A DNA stretch of 64,000 nucleotides from Azolla caroliniana (GCA_043228905.1 JBHGNT010000014.1:3844001-3908000), one strand, 5' to 3'; counted from the first letter of the stretch, positions 42,201 through 54,044 are shown. The notes: generated by a model not told the origin, from the letters alone. Made by a program: numbers and translations.

Positions 42201-44599
42201 AGCAACAAAAGGTCAAGGTTTGTTATGACTGAGAACTAGAAGAAGTATATTCTGCCAAAATCAAGTTCTAATGCAAGGGTGAGGACAAGTGCATGTAAGG
42301 AGAGAGAATACTTTCTTTATTCAACAAGGGAGCACCTAAAAGCTATGGAATAAGGAAGAGAGCTTAGTTTCAGGCTCAAAATTTTTAGGATTCAAACACA
42401 TGAGCTTTGTCAAAATTTTGCTTAACCCAAGGAGGAAAATCTCAAGGGCCTACAATGACTGAGGCGACATAGTCATCAATCACTTGCCACAATGAATCAC
42501 AGATATCTCTCCCGCACGCAATGTCTTGTCACCCTATGTAAAAGGGGTAATTTGTTCTACAAGATTGAGTAGCGCATTAGTTTTAAAAAGAAATCTACTA
42601 TATTCCATGGGATTATTAATTGTTATGAAAATTCAATTGAATATATCACTCTAAAACTTATTTTCTTGGTAGACAAACCTTAATGTCTATTTTGAGTGAA
42701 TCGAAGCAATAAAGCATCGCAACGTGAGCAGGTGAAAACTAGGAAACTCATTTTACACACTTTACCCACAACCTTGAAGGGGAATTTTATGTTCCCAAAA
42801 TGCCCTCCAAGTCCAGCAAAATTCAAGGCATTCGTTAAAGTACTAAGGTATATCCCCCTTTTCTCTTCACATACATGAAGATATACACACATAAACAAGC
42901 AACCCACACACCACAACAATTCCACGCACACACATCTTGTACACGACTCACTATGAACTATTAACACACTCACTTACATCTCTAAACAACACAAGCACAT
43001 TGCACATACGCACACATTCCGAGTATTACACACATTTGAACCTAAATGTGTGCATTACTTAATCTAAAAAACACGCAACCCCCCTCCCCTCTTATACTAT
43101 ACATATTATACACTCACTCACACACACATATGTAACCATAATCTAGTTTTCAGCTTTGACACATGATAGTTTGAAGTAATCCCTTTTTATCAAAGACCTA
43201 AGGAATGGACGGTATGGAGAATAAAATAATCTCTCTTAAATCATGCCACACCTATCAAGATTCATCAGATCATGTGTGTGAGACTCATCCCTTCCACTCA
43301 TCCTTAAAAACAGTCCACAAACCATACAAAGATCTTCAACATACATGTGTGACGTATATTTCAGATAATTTGCCACTCTAATAATAATAGTATCAGCATG
43401 ATTAATCGGCAATTCGACAGAGATACATAACATGATTTGCTAAGAGAAAATTGAAGGGCAATAAAATTGTGTTGTAGACGAGAAGAAATCCGCCCAAAAG
43501 GACAGGCACCGACAGTGATGGCCCAGAGAATAAGACCATCAAATATTACAACAGAATTAGAGCGAGAGACACGATGGATAGACAGACAAGCAAGCCAATA
43601 TTGTTGCTTCACATACAGAAAGAGTTCTTATGTGAAAGTCTAGCAAAGAATTTAATGCATCGAGCACTTTACCTCCCGCATAGGTATCTCCATTTGCAGA
43701 CCATTCTTCTGGTGTATAGATGGGGCTAAAAATTTTCGAAAAACAAAGAAATTGGTCATCAGATATTAGAAAACAGCCCATTACCAAAATAATGAATCCG
43801 CTCATGTATTAACCAAATCATTTAAAATGATCGAACCAACCATGATATCCCACAGACCATAGTAATAGGTTAACTAATGTATGTCCGAAAATTTATGGAC
43901 GCAGAGCCGAGTATTTAAGTGAATCAAGTATTTCTGATTGCCAGACAATGACTTAACTTACTCATTACCCAGATTTACCAAATTTGGCAATAGCACATTT
44001 CATCTACAAGAGTTTTCATGGACACATTGTTTAACCAATCGACCAAACTATGGATAATTCAACAGAAACAGTTAATGCCATAACCAGTAGAACAAATTCA
44101 TAAAAACAATCTCCCAAAAATTATTCACAGACATGTTGCTTGAACAATCAATCAAATGCTCCACCAAATCGCTCAACTGGTCTATAGCCAACTACTTAGG
44201 TTGTTTACCCAGGTGGCAATAACCCCACCATGGATCTCCTAGTAGATTGACTAGAGAAGGGATTACCAGATAAATGGATTCGATACCAATAACCTAGTTG
44301 ATCAACCAAACTAGCAAATAACAAAGAATGGGTTGTGCTAGTAATGATCTAGTTACACAACCAGGGTAATGATAATCAATCAAGCAATGCCTTTAACTAG
44401 GAATCAATTGCTTGAACCAGCCATGGCTTCTCAACTAGTGCAAATGTTTACTCCATTCCATTGATGTTTCGCCAACTTTTTAGACTCTTATATGTTGAGA
44501 AATCAAAGATGGAAAACCTTACTAGAGCTAGAATTTTAGACCGAGGCATTGGTGACAACAGTATATTTGATAAATCTATCACCGTCGAAAGCAATCAGG
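42201..44599. other. Unassigned AT-rich DNA
   Basis: No intact gene. CA-rich tracts lie at 42890-43130. Three adjoining minus-strand frames at 43236-43805 read like one degraded protein and are listed separately. From 43860 to 44450 only AT-rich sequence with CCAACTA-like repeats is seen. Confidence 0.35.
43236..43740 (-). pseudogene. Possible degraded protein-coding remnant, unknown
   Basis: Successive frames give SPIYTPEEWSANGDTYAGGK with VLDALNSLLD, then SVVIFDGLILWAITVGACPF, then ISVELPINHADTIIIRVANY. The pieces are adjacent, on one strand and free of simple repeats. A splice-like TTTTTAG precedes the first. I do not recognise the family. It could be a remnant of a host gene or chance. 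Confidence 0.2.
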
Positions 44600-45795
44600 C
44601 TTGAAGTTCCCCATGCACTATGGTAAGGAAAAGAGCTGACCTACGATAGGCTTTGTATATTCGGATGCGAAGCCTATGCATGTATCCCTAGGGAGAAACA
44701 AACCAAGTTGGCGCCCCATGCAACAAAGTGCATATCCCTCGGTTCTGGAACCGATGGGGAATTCGACTATAGGTTATGGAATCGAAACAATCGGAAATGG
44801 ATCTGGAGTAGTGATGTAGTCTGACGTAGTCTTCAATGAAGACTTGATTCTCTTTGAACGGAACCAACCAAAAATGGTCGGCAAAAAGGTTTCCTTCGAA
44901 ATCGATAGAGACATCGTAGAAGTATCGACCCATCGGGCCGAATCAGAAATTTGACAAATAGTCGAAGAAAACCAAGCCAACAATCCCTCTACCGAATCTG
45001 AATAGGCAAGAGGTCCACTATTCGAAATAGATTTGACTAAAAGATTGACAAGAGGTGAAAGAGATGGAGTCGAAATGACCAAATCACCCAAACCGGCCAA
45101 AGGCACTGAAAGGTCGCAGAGAATCGATCAAGGCACCAGCCAATCCGTCAATCAATCCCAAAGAAGGGGAGGATGATTCGATATTGCCGAAATCCTATTG
45201 CAAGGGCGAATCATCCCGAAGGACTCCGGAGGATGGTTCAACCAATACCGATAAGCCAATAGAGTAGATCGAAGAATCCGAACCAATCAACTCGGCACCG
45301 AGGAGATCAGGATGAATTCGAAGGCCAATAGAGTTCTATCAACTAGGCCTCGACTACATCAATTGCACGGACATAGGCGAACCAATCTCTTACGACAAAG
45401 CTTTAGTCGCGCTAGATGCCAACACATGGCGACAAGGCATGAAATCCGAGATGGACTCGATTCATTAGAATCAAACATGGGAGCCAATCGAATTACCAGC
45501 TAGAAGGAAGCCGCTACCTTGCAAATGGGTCTTTAGATACAAATATGTATATGACTTAGAGAAGCCCAAATATAATGTTCGGCTTGTCGCAAAGGGATTC
45601 AAACAAGAACATGGGGTTGAGTACGACAATATATTCTCATTAGTAGTCAAGATGACCACCTTTCGGCTCCTACTTGAGGTTGTGGCGATTGAAGACCTAG
45701 AGGTCGAGCAACTGGACGTCAAGACAACATTCCTGTAGGGAGACTTGGAAGAAGACATCTATATGTCTCAACCGGCAAACTTCATAGTGACGGGG
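44600..45795 (+). pseudogene. C6 copia integrase tail and reverse transcriptase, 5' segment
   Basis: The integrase C terminus is readable as LTYDRLCIFGCEAYACIPRE and CISLGSGTDGEFDYRLW. Then come RT motifs KWVFRYKYVYDLEKPKYNVR, LVAKGFKQEHGVEYDNIFS, EQLDVKTTFL, stop, GDLEEDIYMSQPANFIVTG. It is cut at 45795 by chromovirus G3, and the same codon string continues at 63777. Several stops and frame changes make it dead. Confidence 0.85.
45791..45795 (+). repeat. G3 target site duplication, left copy
   Basis: CGGGG, repeated at 63777-63781. Joining the flanks at this repeat restores copia RT codons FIVTG-EEGNLHLVC. Confidence 0.92.
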
Positions 45796-46061
45796 TGTCG
45801 AGACTCGTGGGTAGAAGATAGAGTGAGAGCGAGAGCGAGAGCGAAAGAGAGAGGGTGTGTGTGTGTGCGCGTGAGAGAGAGAGAGAGTGAAAGAGATAGA
45901 GTGAGAGAGAGAGACTGAGAGAGATAAGACTTGAAATAGAAATGAGATTATATTATGATGAAACAAGATTACAATGAGTAGGCTAAGGGCTAAAGACTGG
46001 TGTTGAACCGAATGAGTTGAAACGAATGTATAGACAATTATTTATAGGTCCTTATGGAGTA

Positions 46062-46153
46062 ATCTAGAATGTTCTAGAATATTTTAGATTTTATGATAAG
46101 AAATATAATCATGAAATATTCAAGGATGTTCTAGAATGTTCTAGAATATTCTA
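46062..46153 (-). promoter_or_regulatory. Heat-shock elements in G3 3' LTR
   Basis: Two arrays of alternating TTC and GAA with 2-bp spacing. The second reads TTCtaGAAtgTTCtaGAA followed by taTTC. This is the nGAAnnTTCn heat-shock-factor binding pattern. They lie just upstream of the TATA box in the element's direction. Confidence 0.7.
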
Positions 46154-46192
46154 ATATCTTGTAATAACTAGAAACATAATTATTATAATCAC

Positions 46193-46196
46193 ACAA
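46193..46196 (+). repeat. DNA transposon target duplication, left copy
   Basis: ACAA, repeated at 58376-58379. The other G3 LTR (63677-63688 region, ATCAT-ACAA-CATATAT) has one ACAA at the same place, so it gives the empty site. Confidence 0.9.
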
Positions 46197-46222
46197 GGGT
46201 AGAAGCACGCTACGGTGTACCA
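46197..46222 (+). repeat. Left terminal inverted repeat
   Basis: GGGTAGAAGCACGCTACGG followed by TGTACCA. It pairs with 58350-58375 with mismatches only at positions 5 and 12. Just inside, both ends have TTTTTGGCCA and AGTACT motifs. Confidence 0.93.
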
Positions 46223-46704
46223 GAAAAGTACTGTTTTTGGCCACAAAAATTGTCAGTACTTTTAGTACTGTTAGTATGAATAATTCAAAAAAAAAAAATC
46301 AGAGAAAAAGAAAATCGATTTTGGAGAGTGGGGTGACTGTAGTACAAGTGTCATTTATTGTAGAAGGAGTGGGGGGAACAGGTGAGGAGATGTTCATTCC
46401 ATTTTGGGGGCTATTTTCCCCTCACGTCGATTTTGGCGCTTCCCCTCACGTCGTTTTGGCGGTTCCCCTCATACTCCTCTTCCTCTATCCCTCTGAGCTT
46501 TTCATCACAGATCCATGTTCAGTTTCTGATTTCCTCCAATCTAAATCTCAGACATCCATGTCTGTTTTGAGCGTTTAAGTTGAGGATTTCTGATTTTTTT
46601 AGGGTTTCTGTTTTTGTTAGGGTTTAGGTCGAGGTACAGAGACTGTTGGTAGCAGCCAATAGTGACTTCTTCGACAACGACTTTCTTACATCCATCCATT
46701 GAAG
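46223..46704 (+). other. Transposon left subterminal region
   Basis: Contains AGTACT motifs at about 46227-46275 and then a G/T-rich stretch. No gene is supported. It probably includes the promoter and 5' leader of the transposase gene; no TATA box is assigned. Confidence 0.4.
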
Positions 46705-47300
46705 TTGGTGTCGTGGTGATTTGTGGCTTTTTCCACCAAATCGAGGCGGCATTGGAGGTTCCTTCCGCCAAATCGAGGCGGCATATCCAACGCTCCGTCC
46801 ACCATTGGAGGTTCCTTCCACCAAATCGAGGCGGCATATCCAACGCCCCCTCCATCCATTCGAGGTTCCTTCCATCCGTTTTTTTTATTTTCAGTACTAA
46901 AATGTTACATTTCTTCATATTTCAGTACAAAAATTTTAGAACTGACAATTGTCATATTTGATATGTAATTCTAATGTTTGAAACGAAATATCTTTCACTT
47001 TGCAGGCCACATTTAAAAACATTTGATTTGGTGTCGTGGTGATTTGTGGCTTTTTCCACCAAATCGAGGCGGCATTGGAGGTTCCTTCCACCAAATCGAG
47101 GCGGCATATCCAACGCTCCGTCCACCATTGGAGGTTCCTTTCACCAAACCGTTTTTTTTATTTTCAGTACTAAAATGTTACATTTCTTCATATTTCAGTA
47201 CAAAAATTTTAGAACTGACAATTGTCATATTTGATATGTAATTCTAATGTTTGAAACGAAATATCTTTCACTTTGCAGGCCACATTTAAAAACATTTGAT
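46705..47300 (+). repeat. Tandem duplication of about 300 bp upstream of the transposase
   Basis: 46705-47027 and 47028-47300 are two copies of one unit (TTGGTGTCGTGGTGATTTG...ACATTTAAAAACATTTGAT). The first has an extra internal copy of a CCAAATCGAGGCGGCAT motif. Each copy ends with a splice-acceptor-like CTTTGCAG|GCC, so the unit may duplicate a leader exon-intron boundary. Confidence 0.85.
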
Positions 47301-47380
47301 TGTGTTTTCTTGGTTGAGTCTATATAACATTAACTACTTTTGCAAGCCACTTAATTTTTGCGGATAAATCTAGTGACCGA

Positions 47381-47986
47381 ATGGGGGTTCCTAACGAGAG
47401 TGAGTTGTCAAGTAACTCATGCATATCTGAAAGGACTAAGAGACGAGTGGTTCTTCACATAGTCCGTTATTTGGTAGAAATAACAAAGAGATTTAGTGAA
47501 GAGGATCGTAGGGATATTATCTGTAGAGTGTTACACCATCAAAGTTTGAATGAAGACATGGAGAGAATAAAATTTAGGGACCAATGTGTTTCAGAAGAGA
47601 TTGTAGAGTCTATGAAGTCATCCCTAGACTTAGTGAAAGGTGTAGAGAGCTTAGACAAACTTGCTGCAAAGAGGGCAGCCCTACACATGGTTGTGAACGG
47701 TGCGAGAGGAAAAAAATATAGTGATACTAAAGTTGCCTTAGCCCTGGGTATTCAAAGAAGGAACTTGAGGAAACATCGCCAAAATATACACTCAAACAAA
47801 TTCAAGTGGATGGGGTTGGGACGTAGACGACGATGTGATGCCTTATCTCAAGAGATTATTGAGAAAGTGGATTCATTTTGGGCCAAAAATACGCGTGTCT
47901 CACCAAATAAGAAGGACGTGTGTAGACAACGAATAAGTCAGGGTAAGTACCAGATTCACCCTAGACACTTCTTGGAGATGACAGAG
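47381..47986 (+). CDS. Sola-like transposase, exon 1 (residues 1-202)
   Basis: The ATG at 47381 starts MGVPNESELSS. The N-terminal domain is helical and basic (TKRRVVLHIVRYLVEITKRF, then KYSDTKVALALGIQRRNLRK), consistent with a DNA-binding helix-turn-helix-like region. It ends LEMTE at a GT (47987-47988) in phase 0. The following KGRRRRCD and KDVCRQRISQGKYQIHPRHF segments match the region that precedes the catalytic part in a large unnamed transposase-like family known to me from cnidarians and arthropods. No stop or frameshift. Confidence 0.85.
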
Positions 47987-48078
47987 GTATTCCATTTTTT
48001 TATATCATTTCACATTCCATAACTTTGTGTTTTGACCAACTGTATATTAATGTTTGCTATATATATTGGTTGATGTAG
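47987..48078 (+). other. Transposase intron 1
   Basis: 92 bp, GT...AG (GTATTCC...TGATGTAG). Removal gives EMTE-AELYMNFKDQH in frame. Confidence 0.85.
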
Positions 48079-49028
48079 GCTGAATTGTACATGAACTTTA
48101 AAGATCAACATCCAAGCTTGACTGTTGGATTCCGCAAGTTCCAAGGTTTGAAACCATTTTATGTTAGAAAATTAAATGAGAGGAATACATGTTGTTGTGT
48201 GTACCATGTGAAGATGGACATGTTAAGGCTAGCCGTGAATGCAATGCGTACTGATTGTAAGGGTATACACGGGGAATTATGTGTCTGCACTTGTGAGATA
48301 TGTAGACCAAATGGGGAGGATAATAGGTGTAATGCACGAAACATGACTTATGCATCTGTTTCTGAGCTATGGAGGTCTTGTGTTTGTGAAAAAGAACCAT
48401 CATGTGAGTGGCATCGTCGTACATGTCTATTAAGAACATGTAAGGTTTGTCCGCTACCATTATTTTGTATGCAGGAGCTTGATTTGGGAAACAGTCATAT
48501 CGTGAAATGGAAATATTTAGAGTATGTGACTGAAAATATTGGCAAGGGAGTTGTAACTAAGCGTATCAAGGAAGTATATAAGGAGACATGTGCTGCTACC
48601 CTTGTCTCAGAATTTAAGAAACAACTTGGGGAGTTCATTCCACATAACTTCCGGAGTTATTGGCAAAATTCACAATTCAAGGAATGTATTAATAACTTAC
48701 CAACGGGTGTCATCGTATCTGTTATTGACTTTGCAGAAAACTATACATTTAAAGTTCAGAATGAGGTTCAATCAATGCATTGGTACAATGATCAATGTAC
48801 AATACTTGTGCATATTTGCTATTGGAGGCAAGACGGTGAGTTACATAAGAAATCAATATTTTACATTTCAGATGATAAAAAGCATGATACACTATTTGTT
48901 CAACATTGTTTTAAGCTTCACCATGCAGATTTATTTTCTCTAGGGGTAACCTTTAACCGTCATTGGGTTTGGTCTGATGGTGCTGCCTCGCAGTTTAAGG
49001 CGGCACGATCGTTCTACTTTATCGCCAG
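48079..49028 (+). CDS. Sola-like transposase, exon 2 (residues 203-519)
   Basis: It encodes a Cys/His-rich region at about residues 240-335 (TCCCVYH, CVCTCEICRP, CVCEKEPSCEWHRR, CKVCPLPLFC), probably zinc-binding. The catalytic core follows: Asp419 in VIDFAENYTFK, then VQNEVQSMHW, and Asp502 in WVWSDGAASQFKAARSF. The F[AS]ENY...VQS.H and SDG..SQF motifs are shared with the metazoan family members I remember. It ends in phase 2 at AG|GTAATT, splitting an Arg codon. Confidence 0.88.
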
Positions 49029-50423
49029 GTAATTTTTAATCCATATGTTTAGTACTTACCATGCAATGTGTAAGGAAGTAATTCTTGTGTTAGTGCATGC
49101 ATACTAATTATGTTTGTAATTATTAACAAACAGTACTATTCACATGGATGCATACTAATTATGTTTGTAACTATTCGAATCTTGCACTTGTGAATGGATG
49201 CATGCATACTAATTTTGTTTGTACTATGTTTTAATCCATGTGAAGGGTTCTCCATAGACACATTGTACTATGTTGTGTGTTGTATCTGTACTATGTTGTG
49301 TTTACAGGAGGATGTAAAGTACTCATCTTGTACTCATAGTATTGTCCGTCCTTAAGAGCATTGTACTAAGTATGTTTTAATCCATGTGAAGGGTTCTCCA
49401 TAGACACATTGTACTATGTTGTGTGTTGTATCTGTACTATGTTGTGTTTACAGGAGGATGTAAAGTACTCATCTTGTACTCATAGTATTGTCCGTCCTTA
49501 AGAGCATTGTACTAAGTATGTTTTAATCCATGTGAAGGGTTCTCCATAGACACATTGTACTATGTTGTGTGTTGTATCTGTACTATGTTGTGTTTACAGG
49601 AGGATGTAAAGTACTCATCTTGTACTCATAGTATTGTCCGTCCTTAAGAGCATTGTACTAAGTATGTTTTAATCCATGTGAAGGGTTCTCCATAGACACA
49701 TTGTACTATACAAGAGGATGTAAAGTACTCATCTTCTACTCATAGTATAAACCATACTAAGTTAGTACTAAGTTATATCCATACTAAGTATCGATTAATC
49801 AATGTGAAGGGTTCTCCATAGACACATTGTAGTATGTTGTGTGTTGGTTCTGTACTATGTTGTGTTTACAAAAGGATGTAAAGTACTCATCTTGTACTTA
49901 TAGTATTGTCCGTCCTTAAGAGAATTGTACTAATTATGTTTTAATCCATGTGAAGGGTTCTCCATAGACACATTGTACTATACAAGAGGATGTTAAGTAC
50001 TCATCTTGTACTCATAGTATAAACCAGACTAAGTTAGTACTAAGAATTGTACTAAGTATCGACTAATCAATGTGAAGGGTTCTCCATAGACACATTGTAC
50101 TATGTTGTGTGTTGCTTCTGTACTATGTTGTGTTTACAAAAGGATGTAAAGTACTCATCTTGTACTTATAGTATTGTCCGTCCTTAAGAGAATTGTACTA
50201 ATTATGTTTTAATCCATGTGAAGGGTTCTCCATAGACACATTGTACTATACAAGGGGATGTAAAGTACTCATCTTGTACTCATAGTATAAACCAGACTAA
50301 GTTAGTACTAAGTTATATCCATACTAAGTTAGTATTAAATGGATGCCAGTATTAATGGAAGTGTAGTACTCTCTATTGACAACATAGTACTAATTTTGTT
50401 GGAAACCTGAGTTACAAAAGCAG
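49029..50423 (+). other. Transposase intron 2, filled with tandem repeats
   Basis: 1,395 bp, GTAATT...AAAAGCAG. From about 49230 to 50290 it is six to eight degenerate copies of a unit of roughly 130 bp (TTTTAATCCATGTGAAGGG...GTCCGTCCTTAAGAG), rich in GTACTA/TAGTAC. Later copies are shorter. Splicing restores IAR-YFSFFNIRMQWNYFG. Confidence 0.85.
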
Positions 50424-51309
50424 GTATTTCTCCTTATTCAACATTCGTATGCAATGGAATTACTTCGGGTCTGGACATGGAAAAGGAGAGCATGATGGCG
50501 CGGGGGCTGTGATCAAACGTGCCCTTACAAGTGAGCAGTTGGATAATAATGGTGCTAAGCTACAAAATGCACATGATGTTGTGCAGTGGCTAACATGGAA
50601 GATGTCAAATGATGGTAAGAACAGATTGTTTGTTGAAGTTCGCGCTGATGAGGTCGATAGAACTAAATCATATGGTTGTAAAACCGTGAAAGGCACACGC
50701 AGCACCCATTGTGTGTTAGGGTTTAGCCGCAAGGACACAACACAATTGTTACTACGTAGTTTATCATGCTTTTGTTCCATGTGTATAGATGAAGCTTGGG
50801 ATAAATGCATCAACCTATCAATCCTGGAGCCCTGGAAGTTGCAGAAGCTTGAGCCTGAACGACAAGATGATATTGAAGATGATGTGCATTCAAACGATAT
50901 TGTATACTACAACCAAAATCAAGACTTGGCAGTTTTATTGGAAGTTGGAGATCATTTTGCAGTGCTCAAATCTCCTCAGAATGAAGATTTAGAAGACTAC
51001 TACATTGTGGTGTGCAAGCAAGGAAAGACATTATTGAAAGAAGTGGTGAGGGATGGCTGGGGCAACAATTTCAACGTTGGTGAGTCTGTCGTGTATGGAA
51101 ACTATTATGCAAAGTTGCCGCAGTGCAAGAACACATATGCATTACTAAAAGAAGCACCCATCGCAATAATCTACGCTGATGCCATTCTTGCGATCAAATT
51201 CAATATGACTCAAGCAAAGCACAAGGTTAAGGGATACAACACTGTCTACAAGGTCCCCCAAGAGGTTCATGAGCACATATTAGGGGAGGTCTCTCTATTT
51301 AATGCTTGA
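50424..51309 (+). CDS. Sola-like transposase, exon 3 (residues 519-813)
   Basis: It begins with the third catalytic motif, MQWNYFGSGHGKGEHDGAGA, with Asp543 (Glu541 is adjacent), followed by VIKRAL. The HGKGxxDGxGxxIKR signature is the hallmark of the family. C-terminal of this is KSYGCKTVKGTRSTHC, then LLRSLSCFCSMC and an acidic region. The TGA is at 51307-51309 after SLFNA. Exons total 2,442 bases, exactly 814 codons, with no internal stop. Confidence 0.88.
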
Positions 51310-52230
51310 AAGTCACCCTCTCAATACATTGTACCCTCTCAATACTTGGAGTTCACTATTAATTTTGATGATTGACAAATGAATTGATATATTTCATCTT
51401 TCTTCTAAAGTGTTTATGCCTGTCAACCACTTGTACTTATCTTTCATAATATATTAGTTGTTGTCAACAAGACTTGGATTTCTTCATTGCCGATATTGCT
51501 CATGTTTCCTGATGTTATTTGAGCATAGAAGTTTTGCAGAGCCATGGTAAAATGAGTAAAAATATTGTATATCTTCTTGATAAAGTCTAGATTCATTGCC
51601 GTTGGTGTGTCCTCTGTAGGCACATAAATCTGTAAGTTGAATTCAAATTATGACTTTAATATTGTAAGATTTTATACTGTAAGTTCATTCTTCAAGAACG
51701 CTGATGTGCAATGAAGCCTCAAATTCCTTAACAAAATAATCCAACTCCTGAAACAATAATTTGTGATAGCTCAAAAAGGGGAGTGTTTCCTTACTACTGT
51801 TAGTGGATAGTTCATCCATTGGGATGATATCATCAAAATATGGCCCACATTGCTTCAACAATTTGCACAAATTCTGGTTACCCTCCAAATGGGATTGATG
51901 AAACAGTCTATACTTCAATAACACCCGATATTTTCTGTTTATCATCATTAACACCTGAAAACCTAAATTTTCCTAGCAAGCTAAGAAGAATTTCAAGCAT
52001 TTTATCTACAACAGACTCAAAGACTTGGCAACTCATCAGGAGATGATCTCAAAAAAGAAACAAAACGTTGTAAAAAGAGGAATACTTAGATCAAAAAGTA
52101 TATTCCCATTGTTTCTACAAAATACAGAAGTGGAATTTTGACATTGGCAATTGAAACAGTATTTTGGTATCCAAATAGAGGTATTTCAGACATCACTAAC
52201 AGCTAAAGTTCAAGTACAATCGGAAGAAAA
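51310..52230. other. Convergent 3' region between the two transposon genes
   Basis: It holds the 3' ends of both transcripts. The only coding-like piece is a minus frame at 51685-52049. Confidence 0.4.
51685..52049 (-). pseudogene. Possible third transposon reading frame
   Basis: From an ATG near 52041 the minus strand reads MSCQVFESVVDKMLEILLSL...KISGVIEV and then a TAG. A shifted frame continues HLEGNQNLCKLLKQCGPYFD...LFQELDYFVKEFEASLHIS to a TGA at 51685. It looks like a small helical protein broken by one indel, or two exons with an unrecognised junction. No family is recognised. It could also be an alternative 3' exon of the accessory gene. Confidence 0.3.
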
Positions 52231-53279
52231 TCAGGCACTAGAGGGTAACTTGGCCGATCTTGTAATGCGCTTGTTGTTGGTGCCAGATTTTACATTCTTC
52301 TTTATCTTAAAGCCTTTAGGTATGAGCTGACTAAGTGGCACTTCATCATCAGAGGCATCAGAGATAGGCGTGGATGCGCGGGCACCTTGTACTGGTGGCA
52401 AGCTTGAGAGAGCAACTGTGTTTTCTGCAACTGCAATGCTTGTACACAAATCCACAAAGGTGCTGTCGATAGTCAAATTATCACTCATCTTTATTCCCCT
52501 ATCATCATCAATGATGCCTGTACACTCGTTCTTATTAGACTCCTGTATGTGGACTATGGCAGTAGTCATGGTCAACTCCTCTTGTACGGTGGCTGTCAAC
52601 TCATTCTTAAGACTACGTGTACAATCAGGCTTATCTGTACAATCAGGCTCCTCATGTGATTCTGTACAATCAGGCTTATCTTCAGGGAAAGCGATGTTCT
52701 TTCCACGATCCATTTGGGCATTCTCAGTACAATCAAGCTCCTCTTCATTACTAGCAATGTTCTTTCCATACTCCTCATCAGAATCTTTAGACAGTACTAG
52801 CACATTATCAGTAGACACTACTAACACATTATCAGTACAATCAGTCTGCTCTTCAGTACTTGCCATATTCTTTCCACACTCTTCATGGGCTTCAGTCTTC
52901 TCTTCAGTACTTGCCATATTCTTTCCACACTCTTCATGAGCTTCAATCTTCTCTTCAGTACTTGCCATATTCTTTCCAGAGTCTTCATAGGCTTCAATCT
53001 TCTCTTCAGTACTTGCCATATTCTTTCCAGACTCTTCATGGGCTTCAATCTTCTCTTCAGTACTTGCCATATTCTTTCCACACTCCTCATGGGCTTCTTT
53101 AGACATACTGTTGTTTGGACATGCCAGCTGCTCTTCACATATGAATGCTTCGTTTTTCTCACAATCCTCATGTGTGGAAGATGTGCTTCCAGAATCTGCC
53201 TCCGTGGAAAGGTTAATCCCAGAATCTGACTCTGCACTTGTGCTCCATGAAGTTCCCGATTCAGGCTGCTCTTGTAAAC
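52231..53279 (-). CDS. Transposon accessory gene, exon 6 (residues 574-922)
   Basis: The acceptor ATTAATTAG precedes GTTTACAAGAG. Encodes an acidic Ser/Glu-rich region, then five 17-residue tandem repeats of the form EAHEECGKNMASTEEKI (about residues 632-720), degenerate (D/E)CTDN-type repeats and a basic C terminus FKIKKNVKSGTNNKRITRSA that looks like a nuclear localisation signal. TGA at 52231-52233. No stop interrupts it. The repeats may be a flexible scaffold; function unknown. Confidence 0.75.
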
Positions 53280-53371
53280 CTAATTAATGGGATTCCAAAC
53301 AATATTAGTATCAACTCACATACTCAAAAGTTTGCAAACAATGAACATAGGGTTTTGGGCCACATTTTTAC

Positions 53372-53476
53372 CTAATGTTACATGGTCATACTGTACAGCC
53401 GTAGATACCCCATTGCAAGTGGTGGGCTCGGTCATCTTCTCCACAACATCTAGGTGCTCAACAGTGTTGCTATGAT
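53372..53476 (-). CDS. Transposon accessory gene, exon 5 (residues 539-573)
   Basis: DHSNTVEHLDVVEKMTEPTT to QYDHVTL between CTATAG and G|GTAAAA. 105 bases, phase 1 at both ends, so in frame with exons 4 and 6. Confidence 0.7.
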
Positions 53477-53560
53477 CTATAGAATGCACCAAAAGCAACA
53501 ATATAATAGGGTTGTTATGAGCTAAATCATTGTTTTCAAAGTCTGGCTTTTGACGTTTAC

Positions 53561-53638
53561 CTGGGAGTGTGATAAATTCGTCTTCACGATCAGGTTTTGA
53601 ACTCGTATCTCCGTCACCAAATATCATTTCGTCATCAG
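53561..53638 (-). CDS. Transposon accessory gene, exon 4 (residues 513-538)
   Basis: ADDEMIFGDGDTSSKPDRED then EFITLP between TTGCTAG and CCAG|GTAAAC. 78 bases, both junctions phase 1. Acidic. Confidence 0.7.
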
Positions 53639-53717
53639 CTAGCAACACAAGTACATGGTATTAGACAATGGATTAGGTTGACAACGCTCCTGACAGGTGA
53701 GAACTTATATGACTCAC

Positions 53718-54044
53718 CATTGCATTCAACTTTCCTTTTCTTGCCGTTTCCATACAACATTCTTGCAGCATTTCTCTTCTTACTGGGCTCTATTTCTAAA
53801 GACACATCATTTCTCTTCTTAGTGGGCTCTATTTCAAATTGTTGACCGGAGCTTGGGGAATTTGTTTGTAGAAGCATATGTTCCACTGCTCCAATGGCCC
53901 TTCTCATACATTCATCCTCATCATAAAAATCATAGGTTATTGGTAATGATGGTCCCTGAACCTTGGAATGTGCGGCAGATATTGAGGGTTTAGGCACAGG
54001 GGCTGGTAGTTCCATGACCTTCCCTGGCGTGGAGTTGCTTGACA
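53718..54044 (-). CDS. Transposon accessory gene, exon 3 (residues 404-512)
   Basis: VSSNSTPGKVMELPAPVPKP...DFYDEDECMRRAIGAVEHML, then two SLEIEPSKKRN-like repeats and GNGKKRKVECN, a probable nuclear localisation signal. Junctions are GTCGTAG before and AATG|GTGAGT after; phase 1 on both sides. Confidence 0.75.

Larger units (their letters stand above)
45796..46196 (-). repeat. G3 3' LTR, distal part
   Basis: On the plus strand it starts TGTCGAGACTCGTGGG. It contains AG/TG microsatellites (45815-45925), a minus-strand TATA box (plus TTATTTATAG at 46037-46046) and TTCTAGAA arrays at 46062-46086 and 46128-46153. The last four bases (ACAA) are duplicated after the inserted transposon. Confidence 0.9.

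Noticed and set aside
46237-46578. 113-codon plus frame near the left transposon end
   Set aside because: No domain, and it overlaps a subterminal region with repeats; it does not splice into the transposase frame.
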